Of a DNA stretch of 64,000 nucleotides, positions 46,173 to 54,120 are shown one piece after another. Each line of letters begins with the position of its first letter. Position 1 is the stretch's first letter. Below the pieces are notes generated by a model. The model was not told the DNA's origin and ran no database searches. It saw only the letters and a program-made list of their open reading frames with translations. This stretch comes from Prevotellaceae bacterium UBA4301 (GTDB taxonomy: Bacteria > Bacteroidota > Bacteroidia > Bacteroidales > Bacteroidaceae), in NCBI GenBank assembly GCA_002395775.1, contig DGUV01000078.1, positions 52,393 through 116,392 on the forward strand, read 5' to 3'. Both the position numbers and the translations under genes were made by a program.

Positions 46173-48944
46173 ATGAAAAGGTTCGTCATTCTGAGTCTGT
46201 TGCTGTCGAGCATGCTCACAGCCAGTTTTGCTAAACCGCGTGAGATTCGCAAAGTAGAGGCCATCAATGTCACCACGGCAGTTGGCAATGTCCCCAACCT
46301 TCCCTGGCAGGTGTGGGTGACCTACACCGATGGCAAGCACGAATGGCGCCAGACGCGCTGGACCAATTCGCTCCGGTCCACCGAGGAAGAGCAGGCCGAT
46401 GCCGAACGCCATCCGGCCGGCAGCAGCTACACGGTCGAGGGTTACGTCATTGGCGACAACACCACCGACGAAGGCTATCCCATCACGGCCCACATCCGTG
46501 TGGTGGACCAGCCCGAAGCCCTGCCTGCGCCGCAGTCCAAGGCTCATCCCTTGCCCCTTGGCGATGTGCAACTGACGGGGCAGAATCGCCTCACGTCGAA
46601 TCGCGACCTCGACCTCCGCACCATCCTTTCGTGGGATGTGCGCCAGCAACTCTTCAACTATCGCGACACCTACGGACTGCCCACGCAGGGCTATCCGCAG
46701 GCCGACGGCTGGGACTCGCCCACCACCAAGCTCAAGGGCCACGGTTCGGGTCACTACATGTCAGCCCTGGCTTTCGCCTTTGCCTCTACGACGGACGAGT
46801 CCATCCGTTCACAGCTTCGTGAGCGCATCCGCTTCATGGTCGATGAGCTGCGGATGTGTCAGGAGCGCACCTTCCTCTGGGTCGATTCCCTTGGCCGCTA
46901 CTGGGAAGCCCGCGACCTGGCCCCCGAGTCGGAGCTCAAGTACATGAAGGGCACCTGGGAAGCCTTTGACGAATTCAAGAAAGACTGGCAACACTACGGC
47001 TACGGCTATCTCAACGCCATCCCTGCCCAGCATCCCGCCTTGGTGGAGATGTATCGGGCCTATAACAACGAGGAGTGGGTGTGGGCTCCCTACTATAGCA
47101 TCCACAAACAGTTGGCCGGACTCATCGACATTGCTCTCAACATCGACGACCAAGCTACGGCACAGAAAGCCCTGCTCATAGCCAAGGACATGGGCCTGTG
47201 GGTGTGGAACCGCCTCCACTATCGCACCTTCGTGCAGACCGAGGGCACCCGCGAACAGCGCCGCTCGCGCCCCGGCAACCGCTACGAGATGTGGAACATG
47301 TACATCGCAGGCGAGGTGGGTGGCATGGCTGAGTCGCTCAGCCGCCTCTCCGAGATGGTGACCGACGAGGGCGATCGTGCCCGTCTGCTCGAGGCTGCCA
47401 GCTATTTCGATGCCCCTGCCTTCTTCCAGCCCCTGAGTCGCAACATCGACGACATCCGCACGCGCCATGCCAATCAGCACATACCCATGATTACCGGTGC
47501 CCTGCGCTCCTATCGCGGCAACCAGAATCCCTTCTACTATCGTTTGGCCCAGAACTTCTGGAATCTCGTCCAGGGTCGCTATGCCTATGCCATGGGAGGT
47601 GTGGGCAATGGCGAGATGTTCCGCCAGCCCTACACACAGATGCTGTCGATGAACACCAACGTCATGAGCGACTATCATCGCAACATCCACCCCAATCCCG
47701 ACATCAACGAGACCTGCTGTGCCTACAATCTGGCCAAGCTCACCAAGGACCTCAACTGCTACACCCCCGACGATGCCCGCCTCATGGACTACTACGAGCG
47801 GGTGCTCTACAACCAAATCGTCGGTTCGCTCCATCCCACCCGCTATGGTGTCACCTACCAGTATGCCGTGGGACTCAATGCCCGCAAGCCCTTTGGCAAC
47901 GAGACTCCGCAATCCACCTGCTGCGGCGGTACGGGAGCCGAGAACCATGTGAAGTATCAGGAGGCAGCCTACTTTGCCGACGACCACACCCTTTGGGTAG
48001 CACTCTACCTGCCCACCCGTGTCAATTGGCGTGAGCAGGGCGTTGTGCTCCATCAGGATTGCGAGTGGCCCGCCCAGCAAAGCCGCATCACCATTGAGCA
48101 GGGAGGTCAGTTTGCCATGCGCCTGCGTGTGCCCTACTGGGCCACGGAGGGCTTCGACATTCGTCTCAACGGCAAGTCGCTTGCCAAGCGCTACGCCCCC
48201 TGTTCCTACTTCGAGATTCCCCTGCGCCAGTGGCGTCAGGGCGACTATGTGGATGTGGTGATGCCCTATCAGCCCCATGTCAATTACGGTCCCGACAAGA
48301 TGGACCTCGCTGCCACCTCTCAGGGGCAGACCCACTTCCAGCCCCAATGGGTGGGAGCCCTCATGCTGGGTCCCTTGGTGATGGCTTCGCCCGACATCCA
48401 CGACTGGTCGCAGGCCGAACTTTCGCTCTCGCCCGAGCTGCGCGAAGTCAAGGTTGCCAATGCCGATGCCCGACAGCTCAGCCTTGCCGTAGGGTCCAAC
48501 CTGTTCCTGCCCGACTATTCCATCACCGACCGCTCCACCCACTATCTGCGTCTCAATCAAGGTCAGGTGCGCCGCAAGGCCAAGTCAGGTCAGAGCCAGC
48601 TCGACCAACTCATGCAGCAGGCCCGCGAGCGTGAGGCCGACCCCACGGCCTGGGCCCCCCACGGTCTCCAGCGCATGCGTCAGGCCATGCAGTCCCGCGA
48701 TGCTGATGCCCTCAAGACCGCCCTTGCCACCATGCGTCCCAGCAATCTGGCCGAGCCCGAGGATCTGGCCGAACTCTTGCCCTTGCTAACGCAGGCAAAG
48801 AATGTTCGCGACAAGTCTACTTCCTTGCGTGAGGCCATCGACTATGCCGACATGGTGGTCCAGTATGTCAACGACGGCTCCGGTACCCGCGACCTCATCG
48901 TCAAGGCCACGCAACAGCTGCGCGAGGCGCAGGGCATCCGATAG
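46173..48944 (+). CDS. Exported beta-L-arabinofuranosidase, glycoside hydrolase family 127
   Basis: A 923-residue protein with a signal peptide (about 1-20, ending TASFA). The GH127 (alpha/alpha)6 barrel has the zinc/cysteine site: Glu513 and Cys515 in NETCCAYN, and Cys583/Cys584 in STCCGGTGAENH, matching the Glu-Cys3 arrangement known for HypBA1-type enzymes. Other family motifs include WAPYYSIHKQLAGLIDI and YAMGGVGNGEMF. An additional domain precedes the barrel, and a helical tail of about 110 residues follows. It should remove beta-L-arabinofuranosyl groups from plant glycans. It has no T9SS tail, so it is probably periplasmic. It is a single gene, not in a visible polysaccharide utilisation locus. 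Confidence 0.93.
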   Translation: MKRFVILSLLLSSMLTASFAKPREIRKVEAINVTTAVGNVPNLPWQVWVTYTDGKHEWRQTRWTNSLRSTEEEQADAERHPAGSSYTVEGYVIGDNTTDEGYPITAHIRVVDQPEALPAPQSKAHPLPLGDVQLTGQNRLTSNRDLDLRTILSWDVRQQLFNYRDTYGLPTQGYPQADGWDSPTTKLKGHGSGHYMSALAFAFASTTDESIRSQLRERIRFMVDELRMCQERTFLWVDSLGRYWEARDLAPESELKYMKGTWEAFDEFKKDWQHYGYGYLNAIPAQHPALVEMYRAYNNEEWVWAPYYSIHKQLAGLIDIALNIDDQATAQKALLIAKDMGLWVWNRLHYRTFVQTEGTREQRRSRPGNRYEMWNMYIAGEVGGMAESLSRLSEMVTDEGDRARLLEAASYFDAPAFFQPLSRNIDDIRTRHANQHIPMITGALRSYRGNQNPFYYRLAQNFWNLVQGRYAYAMGGVGNGEMFRQPYTQMLSMNTNVMSDYHRNIHPNPDINETCCAYNLAKLTKDLNCYTPDDARLMDYYERVLYNQIVGSLHPTRYGVTYQYAVGLNARKPFGNETPQSTCCGGTGAENHVKYQEAAYFADDHTLWVALYLPTRVNWREQGVVLHQDCEWPAQQSRITIEQGGQFAMRLRVPYWATEGFDIRLNGKSLAKRYAPCSYFEIPLRQWRQGDYVDVVMPYQPHVNYGPDKMDLAATSQGQTHFQPQWVGALMLGPLVMASPDIHDWSQAELSLSPELREVKVANADARQLSLAVGSNLFLPDYSITDRSTHYLRLNQGQVRRKAKSGQSQLDQLMQQAREREADPTAWAPHGLQRMRQAMQSRDADALKTALATMRPSNLAEPEDLAELLPLLTQAKNVRDKSTSLREAIDYADMVVQYVNDGSGTRDLIVKATQQLREAQGIR

Positions 48945-49021
48945 ATAAGGAGGCCTGCCCCCTCTCGCATGTGTTTTGTATGCTCCGTTTGCGAAAGTTG
49001 TGGAATAATTAGGCGGAAACA

Positions 49022-49053
49022 TTTGGAAATTCCAGTGTTTTTTACTATCTTTG
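49022..49053 (+). promoter_or_regulatory. Orphan strong promoter
   Basis: TTTG (49022-49025), 20 nt, TATCTTTG (49046-49053): a perfect Bacteroidetes promoter reading into DNA without a credible gene. Predicted start of RNA is near 49060. Confidence 0.8.
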
Positions 49054-49100
49054 CATCATAGAAAAGACCCAGAAAGGGTATAATATTGCAAAATATTGCA

Positions 49101-49163
49101 CGGTGTGACATTATCGTTTCACGCCGTGCAATATTCGTTTCACGGCGTGCGACAATCCTTTCA
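49101..49163. repeat. 21-bp tandem repeat, three units
   Basis: Units at 49101-49121, 49122-49142 and 49143-49163 share a CGSYGTG start and a TTTCA end. Neighbouring units are also near-inverted copies in the GTG-rich part, which gives the hairpins. Confidence 0.75.
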
Positions 49164-49177
49164 TGCCAGCGTTCAGT

Positions 49178-49330
49178 CTATCCTCCTTAGGCGTCTGGCT
49201 CTTTCCTCCTGCGAGCCGAGGCTTATCCACCTAAGGGCCGAGACTTATCCTCCTAAGTGTTTCTACTGGAAGACCTATATCTTATCGTCAGAAGGCCTAG
49301 GCCTTATCGACGTAGGCCCTAAGTCTTATA
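49178..49330. repeat. Degenerate 21-23 nt periodic repeat
   Basis: TATCCTCCT/TTTCCTCCT/CTTATCCACCTAAG/CTTATCCTCCTAAG/CTTATCG/CTTATCG/CTTATAT recur with starts near 49178, 49201, 49222, 49244, 49281, 49303 and 49325, mostly 21-23 nt apart. Several units contain local palindromes such as GGCCTAGGCC. Confidence 0.5.
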
Positions 49331-49438
49331 TCAAAAGCGCAATGGCGTTTTTGCCATAGATTATACAAGCAAGCACTAAAGGTTGTACTATCACCGATGG
49401 GTTGCGGGCGCTTCTTTGATAGAAATCGATGGGGTGAT

Positions 49439-50392
49439 TTAGTTGATATCTAAAGCCGTCTTTCGCTTTTCCAGCAGTGAATAATAAGCTGCTTTCATCT
49501 CCTCTGGGAGAAATGAGTGATGGATGATTTCTTTCCAACGGGGAAGGTGCCCCGTCATTCGGTTAATCATTTTCTCGGCCACTGTGGCAGGAATGCCGCT
49601 CTGCGTGAAAGCGGCCATGAAGGTATTGCGGTCGAAACCGCTCTTTTCGCCGCCAAGCGTAAACGTCATTGCCATCTCTTCGGTGTCAGCAGGGTCGGCC
49701 AGCAGTACAGCCAGCAAGTCGTAGGCGGGTGAAAGGGTGTATTCCCCTCCGCCCCTGTCTATCAGGGAAAAGTTTTTGCAGTGCATGTCGGAATTGCCTG
49801 TCATCCAGGAGAACAGAACTAACTCCCAGAAGCGTTGGACGTCGAGCATGGGGGCCGATGAGTATTTCTTGATGGTTTCGGCCAGTTGTTGGTAAGTACC
49901 ATAATACTTGTGCTCGGTCAGCCGGTTGGTAAGTTGGCATAAATCCAGCATGGATATCTTTTCGCCATGCTTCCCGCGGTCCATTCTGAGAGTCAGATAG
50001 CCCATTGAGCCATCGGCCAGCCGGATGAGCGTATGACGGGCAGTGCGGATGTGGGCGACTTCGGCCATTTTCATCGTGAGGTCTTCCAACTCGGGCAGAT
50101 GGGGGTATCTCGCGCTTTGCGGCTTGAATATATACTTGCCCCATAGGCCGACGATGGTGAATTTCGAAGGTTCGTGCTTTCCACCACGGTTCACGTCGAG
50201 CGACATCTTGGCTTGCACGCCGGTGACAGAAGTGCTTGTACAAATCACCTGACGGGCCAACTCCGACATGTTGTCGAGCGTATAGGGAAGCTGGGGGGCC
50301 GTTGCGTTGCCGAAGAACTTACGGGCACAGCCAGGATGGAAATCCACCTGCCCATCTTCTAATTCCTGATAACAATACAGACATTTATTCAT
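49439..50392 (-). CDS. HipT-like serine/threonine kinase toxin (HipA C-domain)
   Basis: A 317-residue HipA-family kinase without the N-terminal HipA domain, which is encoded by the preceding gene. A short N-terminal metal-site-like motif (Cys4, Cys7, His19, Cys22) precedes the Ser/Thr-rich loop TSTSVTGVQAK (about 52-62), a phosphate-loop and autophosphorylation region in HipA/HipT kinases. The catalytic motif GNSDMHCKN is at 199-207 (Asp202) and the metal-binding SPAYD at 221-225. HipA-type toxins phosphorylate aminoacyl-tRNA synthetases (GltX for HipA, TrpS for HipT); the target here is unknown. It overlaps the upstream gene by 8 nt. The split-gene layout matches HipBST systems. Confidence 0.88.
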   Translation of the reverse strand: MNKCLYCYQELEDGQVDFHPGCARKFFGNATAPQLPYTLDNMSELARQVICTSTSVTGVQAKMSLDVNRGGKHEPSKFTIVGLWGKYIFKPQSARYPHLPELEDLTMKMAEVAHIRTARHTLIRLADGSMGYLTLRMDRGKHGEKISMLDLCQLTNRLTEHKYYGTYQQLAETIKKYSSAPMLDVQRFWELVLFSWMTGNSDMHCKNFSLIDRGGGEYTLSPAYDLLAVLLADPADTEEMAMTFTLGGEKSGFDRNTFMAAFTQSGIPATVAEKMINRMTGHLPRWKEIIHHSFLPEEMKAAYYSLLEKRKTALDIN

Positions 50393-50708
50393 GTTCCACG
50401 GGTTTCACGCTAATGTTTCCTATGCAGTCTTTGCAACAAGCCATGAGTAGCGACATCCTGTCGCGTGGGTCTATCTTCCATGATGACGATGCAATATCCA
50501 GAAGCCATCCTTCAGGAATGAGTCCGTCGAAGACGGGAAACATCATTTCCTTGTCATACTGTTGCTCCGTCAGGGGCATAGTGGGACTTACCGGGGTTGC
50601 ATCCTGACGTGCAAGATACGTATTGTCGTAGGCGAAGTGATAACCCTCTTCGTCCTCCCTGAGGATTCCGCAGAAGATGTCATTGATGTAGATACCTGCT
50701 TGTTTCAT
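50385..50708 (-). CDS. HipS-like small protein (HipA N-terminal domain)
   Basis: A 107-residue protein matching the HipA N-terminal subdomain: GIYINDIFCGILREDEEGYHFAYD, then PVSPTMPLTEQQYD and FPVFDGLIPEGWLLD, motifs normally at the front of full HipA. In HipBST systems this part is a separate protein, HipS, which acts as antitoxin to HipT. It sits between the HTH gene and the kinase gene and overlaps both (4 nt and 8 nt), implying fixed co-translation. Confidence 0.85.
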   Translation of the reverse strand: MKQAGIYINDIFCGILREDEEGYHFAYDNTYLARQDATPVSPTMPLTEQQYDKEMMFPVFDGLIPEGWLLDIASSSWKIDPRDRMSLLMACCKDCIGNISVKPVEHE

Positions 50709-50905
50709 GGCATGTCAGTTCTTACTGGTCCAAGATGTTCGCCAAAAAGAACCAGCACGTCATTCACTTTGTCCATTCTTAGGGTCTGCTTGCCTTGTTC
50801 GAGGTCCCGGATAAACCTGAGACCCACTCCGGCCCTTTCAGCTAATTCTACCTGAGAGAGGCCGTTTTGCTTCCTTTTTTCCTTAATGTGCTCCGATAAA
50901 GTCAT
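50705..50905 (-). CDS. HipB-like XRE-family DNA-binding regulator
   Basis: A 66-residue helix-turn-helix protein: LSQVELAERAGVGLRFIRDLEQGKQTLRMDKVNDVL is the Cro/C1-type fold. It is the first gene of the three-gene operon. Its own upstream region has palindromes of the TATACC...GGTATA type, so autoregulation is expected, as for HipB. Confidence 0.9.
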   Translation of the reverse strand: MTLSEHIKEKRKQNGLSQVELAERAGVGLRFIRDLEQGKQTLRMDKVNDVLVLFGEHLGPVRTDMP

Positions 50906-50916
50906 GACAATAATTA

Positions 50917-51006
50917 TACCTTAACGGGTACAAAGATACATAATCCTTTCGAATAATGTATCAAATCGGGTATAAATTTAAGCGAACTATATTGATTTAT
51001 ACCCGA
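50917..51006 (-). promoter_or_regulatory. Promoter and palindromic operators of the hip operon
   Basis: A minus-strand -7 element TATCTTTG is at 50931-50938. A palindrome TACCTTAACGGGTA (50917-50930) covers the predicted transcript start. Further upstream a perfect 12-bp inverted repeat, TCGGGTATAAAT (50966-50977) and ATTTATACCCGA (50995-51006), shares the same TATACCC half-site. These are likely HipB sites. The nearest -33-like TTTG (50962-50965) is 23 nt from the -7, longer than usual. Confidence 0.7.
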
Positions 51007-51058
51007 GAGGATATAATTCAGAGGGAATTTCCCCTAAACAATCAGACGTTTGGGCTTA

Positions 51059-51634
51059 CTATGGTATGTACTCCTCGCTGGTGGTGACTTGCTGGGTGTT
51101 GGCGGGGTCGGAGTCGGCCTGGCGGAACCAGTCGCTGTATTGGATGTAGTGGGCGGCGTAGGTCTTGTTGAGGGCCTGGGCTTGTTCGGGGTCCACCTTC
51201 TTGATGAACTTGGCGGGCACGCCGCCCCAGAGCTCTCCGTCGCCAATTTGTGTGTTGGACAGCACCAGGGCGCCGGCTGCCACGATGGCTCCGCGACCCA
51301 CTACGGCGTGGTCGAGCACGGTGGCTCCCATGCCCACGAGGGCTCCGTCGCGAACCTCACATCCGTGGAGGGTGACGGAGTGGCCGATGGTGACGTCGTC
51401 GCCAAGGATGCAAGGGGCCTTGCCGTTGAGGGTGTGGATGCAGGAGTTGTCCTGAATGTTGGTGCGGTTGCCAATCTTGATGTAGTGTACGTCGCCGCGA
51501 ACGACGGCATTGAACCATACGGTGCAGTCGTCGCCCATCTCCACGTCGCCCACGATGACGGCGCCTTCGCTGAAATAGCAGTGCCGCCCGAAACGGGGGG
51601 CGGGCATGCCGCTGAGTTTCTTTATGATTGCCAT
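51059..51634 (-). CDS. Gamma-class carbonic anhydrase family protein
   Basis: A 191-residue left-handed beta-helix protein starting MAIIKKLSGMPAPRFG. An upstream in-frame extension to 51697 runs into the pepP gene and is rejected. It has the gamma-carbonic-anhydrase pattern: AVVRGDVHYIKIG with Arg46, NIQDNSCIH (Gln61, Asp62, His67) and TIGHSVTLHGC with His85 and His90 as zinc ligands. Family members (YrdA/CaiE type) reversibly hydrate CO2 or are inactive homologues. It is last in an operon with msrC and the Xaa-Pro aminopeptidase, 26 nt after the latter. A 9-bp repeat of TGATTACT type lies in that gap. Confidence 0.9.
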   Translation of the reverse strand: MAIIKKLSGMPAPRFGRHCYFSEGAVIVGDVEMGDDCTVWFNAVVRGDVHYIKIGNRTNIQDNSCIHTLNGKAPCILGDDVTIGHSVTLHGCEVRDGALVGMGATVLDHAVVGRGAIVAAGALVLSNTQIGDGELWGGVPAKFIKKVDPEQAQALNKTYAAHYIQYSDWFRQADSDPANTQQVTTSEEYIP

Positions 51635-51660
51635 TTTGCTGATTATTCTGATTACTATGA

Positions 51661-53574
51661 TTACTCTGAAATCTCCTTTGTGGCTTGGCGCAGCCACTGG
51701 CGGTCGGTCTCGTCGGTGAGCAGGGGGGCCAGCTCGTCATAGACGTGGCGGTGATACTGGTTGAGCCACTCCACTTCGTCGGGGAGCATCATGTCGAGCC
51801 GGATGGGGGTGGTGTCAATGGGACAGAGCGTCAGGGGTTCGAACTGCAGGAACTCGCCCAGCTCAGTATCCATGTAGTGGGTGATGAGTTGGGTGTTCTC
51901 GGTGCGGCATCCGTGACGGCCGGCCTTGTAGATGCCGGGTTCGTTGGTCACCGTCATTCCGGCCACCAAGGGGGCGGGCATGTAGTTCATGCGTATCTGG
52001 TGAGGCCCTTCGTGTACACTGAGGTAGGAGCCCACGCCGTGGCCTGTGCCGTGGAGGAAGTTCAGTCCGTGTTGCCACATGGCATAGCGGGCGAGCACAT
52101 CGAGTTGCGTCCCACTCGAACCTGCGGGGAACTTGGCCATGGCCAGGCGGATGTGTCCTTTAAGTACAAGCGTGTAGTCGGTGCGTTCCTCGTCGGTCAG
52201 TGGACCGAGGGCGATGGTGCGGGTGATGTCGGTGGTGCCGTCCTGATACTGTGCTCCGCTGTCCAGCAGCAGGAGTCCCCGAGGCTCCAGTGGAATGTCG
52301 GTCTCAGGCGTGGCCTCATAGTGGACGATGGCACCGTGGGCTCCATATCCGGCTATGGTGTCGAAGGAGATGTCGCGATAGAGCGGTTGCTCGGCACGCA
52401 GACTTGTGAGCTTTTTGTCGATGGTGATCTCAGTCACCACCTCATTGTTCATCTTCCATTGTCCATTGTCCATTGTCCATTGCCCAGTGGTAAGCCACCG
52501 GAGGAACTTCACCAGCGCCACGCCATCCTTGCGCATGGCACTGCGGTAGCCTGCAATCTCGGCCTCGTTCTTGATGGCCTTCATCGGGGCCACAATGCTG
52601 GAGTGCTCGACGATGGGTGAGGCGACGGGTGCGCTGTTGGCAATGGCAATGTTGGCGGCATTGGCATAGAAGTCGTCGGGAAATGCGGGACGATTGTCAA
52701 GGGTGTCGATGAGGCTGAGCAGATCGAAGATGACGTTGTTGGTGGTGTCGGGGTCAACGAGGAAGCGGAGGCCGCGTAACTCGCGGCTTTGTCCCAGCAT
52801 CTGGGCTATGGCTTGGTAGGGAGCCGTGCGGACATGTATGTCGGCCAGGTAGCGTGCCACCTCGGGTAAAATCTTGTCGGGATTGGTGAAGAGGATGGCC
52901 TCGTCGGGCAGCAGGGTCAGATAGGCCACAAAGAGCGGCGTGCAATGCACGTCGGTGCCGCGGAGGTTGAGGGCCCAGGCTATCTCGTCCAGCTGGGTGA
53001 TGATGGTGGCATTGGCACCTTCGGCGCGCACGGCCTCGCGGATGCGCTTCATCTTGTCCTGGGCTGTCTCACCGGCATATTCCAGAGGTTGAATCTCGAT
53101 GGGGGAATCGGGGAGTGGGGGACGGTTGGTCCACAATGTGGAGGCGGGCTCCAGATTGGTGCGGAGGGTCATTCCTGCCGCAATGGCAGCACGTTGCAGG
53201 CTTTCGGCATAGCTTTGCGCCACGCACCATCCGTCGATGCCGACAGTGATGCCTTCGTCCTGTGGCCCTTCCTGAGCAATCCATTCGATGAGTTCCTCGG
53301 CGGTTGCCACATTCCTGCGGCAGCGGACCACCTCGAAGGGGGTGCCGGCCAGTTGCTCCTCGGCTGCCAGCCAGTAGCGGCTGTCGGTCCAGAGGGCAGC
53401 CCGGGTGGGGGTGACCACGGCAGTACCTGCCGAACCATTGAAGCCCGACACCCATTCGCGGGTCTTCCAGTGGTCGGGAATGTACTCGCCCGCATGCGGG
53501 TCGGTGCTTGGGAAAATGTAGGCTGCGAGATGATGCTCGGTGAGCCACTTGCGTAGGTCGTTGATATTCTTCAT
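51661..53574 (-). CDS. pepP: Xaa-Pro aminopeptidase (M24B, aminopeptidase P type)
   Basis: A 637-residue cytosolic enzyme with two creatinase-type N-terminal domains (about 1-310) and the pita-bread M24 catalytic domain with metal ligands in LLLDSGAQYQDGTTDITRT, GTGHGVGSYLSVHEGP, TVTNEPGIY and TENTQLI. It releases N-terminal residues preceding proline. Within the catalytic domain a stretch of about 14 residues, GQWTMDNGQWKMNN (from about residue 364), is encoded by a six-unit 7-bp repeat of exactly 42 bp and interrupts a region that normally runs from KFLRWL to TEITIDKKL. The extra loop is probably surface exposed. Second gene of an operon with msrC (9-nt gap). Confidence 0.93.
   Translation of the reverse strand: MKNINDLRKWLTEHHLAAYIFPSTDPHAGEYIPDHWKTREWVSGFNGSAGTAVVTPTRAALWTDSRYWLAAEEQLAGTPFEVVRCRRNVATAEELIEWIAQEGPQDEGITVGIDGWCVAQSYAESLQRAAIAAGMTLRTNLEPASTLWTNRPPLPDSPIEIQPLEYAGETAQDKMKRIREAVRAEGANATIITQLDEIAWALNLRGTDVHCTPLFVAYLTLLPDEAILFTNPDKILPEVARYLADIHVRTAPYQAIAQMLGQSRELRGLRFLVDPDTTNNVIFDLLSLIDTLDNRPAFPDDFYANAANIAIANSAPVASPIVEHSSIVAPMKAIKNEAEIAGYRSAMRKDGVALVKFLRWLTTGQWTMDNGQWKMNNEVVTEITIDKKLTSLRAEQPLYRDISFDTIAGYGAHGAIVHYEATPETDIPLEPRGLLLLDSGAQYQDGTTDITRTIALGPLTDEERTDYTLVLKGHIRLAMAKFPAGSSGTQLDVLARYAMWQHGLNFLHGTGHGVGSYLSVHEGPHQIRMNYMPAPLVAGMTVTNEPGIYKAGRHGCRTENTQLITHYMDTELGEFLQFEPLTLCPIDTTPIRLDMMLPDEVEWLNQYHRHVYDELAPLLTDETDRQWLRQATKEISE
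52442..52483. repeat. 7-bp tandem repeat array (CCATTGT type) inside pepP
   Basis: Six units, four of them CCATTGT or CCATTGC, total 42 bp, a multiple of three, and are translated in frame within the peptidase. Confidence 0.85.
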
Positions 53575-53583
53575 GGTGGATGG

Positions 53584-54075
53584 TTATAGGAGTTCTGCAA
53601 TCTTTTCCAGCCAGAGCTTGTCGGTCTCGTCGAAGGTGGCAAATTGGTCGCTGTCGATGTCGAGAACGGCGGTGACATGGCCCTCGGCATTGTGCAGGGG
53701 AACGACAATCTCGCTCTTGGAAGCCGATGAGCAGGCGATGTGGCCAGGGAACTGGTTGACATCGGGGACGACCATGGTCTGGTCCTCGGCCCATGCCGTG
53801 CCGCATACGCCGCGTCCCTTCCTTATACGGGTGCAGGCAAGCGGCCCCTGGAACGGGCCCAACACCAGCTCCTGCGTGTGTCCGGCGCCCTGAAGGTCGA
53901 TTACTCTATAGAATCCCGTCCACCAGAAACCAAAGGTTTCGTGGAGCATGCTGGCCACGTTGGCCATGCAGGCAATGAGGTCGTGCTCGTCCTCGACTAT
54001 GCTTTTAATTTGTGGCAGCAAGGCGGCGTATTTGTCCGCCTTGCTGCCATTGGCAATTTCTAAGTGTTCGGCCAT
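53584..54075 (-). CDS. msrC: Free methionine-R-sulfoxide reductase (GAF domain)
   Basis: A 163-residue single GAF-domain protein. Cys81, Cys91 and Cys115 (GPLACTRIRKGRGVCGTAW; HIACSSASKSEIVVP) have the same spacing as the catalytic cysteines of the E. coli enzyme (84, 94, 118). The segment WTGFYRVID and the end VLDIDSDQFATFDETD are also characteristic. It reduces free methionine-R-sulfoxide in the cytoplasm. First gene of the operon msrC-pepP-carbonic anhydrase. Confidence 0.93.
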   Translation of the reverse strand: MAEHLEIANGSKADKYAALLPQIKSIVEDEHDLIACMANVASMLHETFGFWWTGFYRVIDLQGAGHTQELVLGPFQGPLACTRIRKGRGVCGTAWAEDQTMVVPDVNQFPGHIACSSASKSEIVVPLHNAEGHVTAVLDIDSDQFATFDETDKLWLEKIAELL

Positions 54076-54120
54076 AGTATGCTGTTTTCAGAAACTTTTG
54101 CCAAAGATACGAAAAAAATC

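Larger units (their letters stand above)
49060..49360 (+). ncRNA. Candidate structured non-coding RNA
   Basis: Downstream of the orphan promoter the RNA would form a 17-bp stem (49092-49108 with 49119-49135) with one U-G pair and a 10-nt loop. A competing 9-bp stem, CACGCCGTG (49120-49128) with CACGGCGTG (49141-49149), uses the same bases. Periodic 21-22 nt repeats fill the rest and a small ATGGC...GCCAT stem lies at 49342-49357. An open frame across it lacks an ATG. If it continues past 49438 the RNA would be antisense to the hipT-like gene. The existence of the transcript is inferred. Confidence 0.45.

Noticed and set aside
46809..48560. 583-codon minus-strand open frame inside the GH127 gene
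   Set aside because: Antisense shadow of a strongly conserved enzyme; low-complexity composition and no known motif.
49101..49163. Possible CRISPR array
   Set aside because: Units are contiguous 21-mers with no spacers and no cas genes nearby.
49096..49359. 87-codon open frame with repeated SFHA/SFHG peptides
   Set aside because: Starts only at TTG, inside a hairpin, without a ribosome-binding site; the peptide repeat simply follows the 21-nt DNA repeat. Treated as non-coding.
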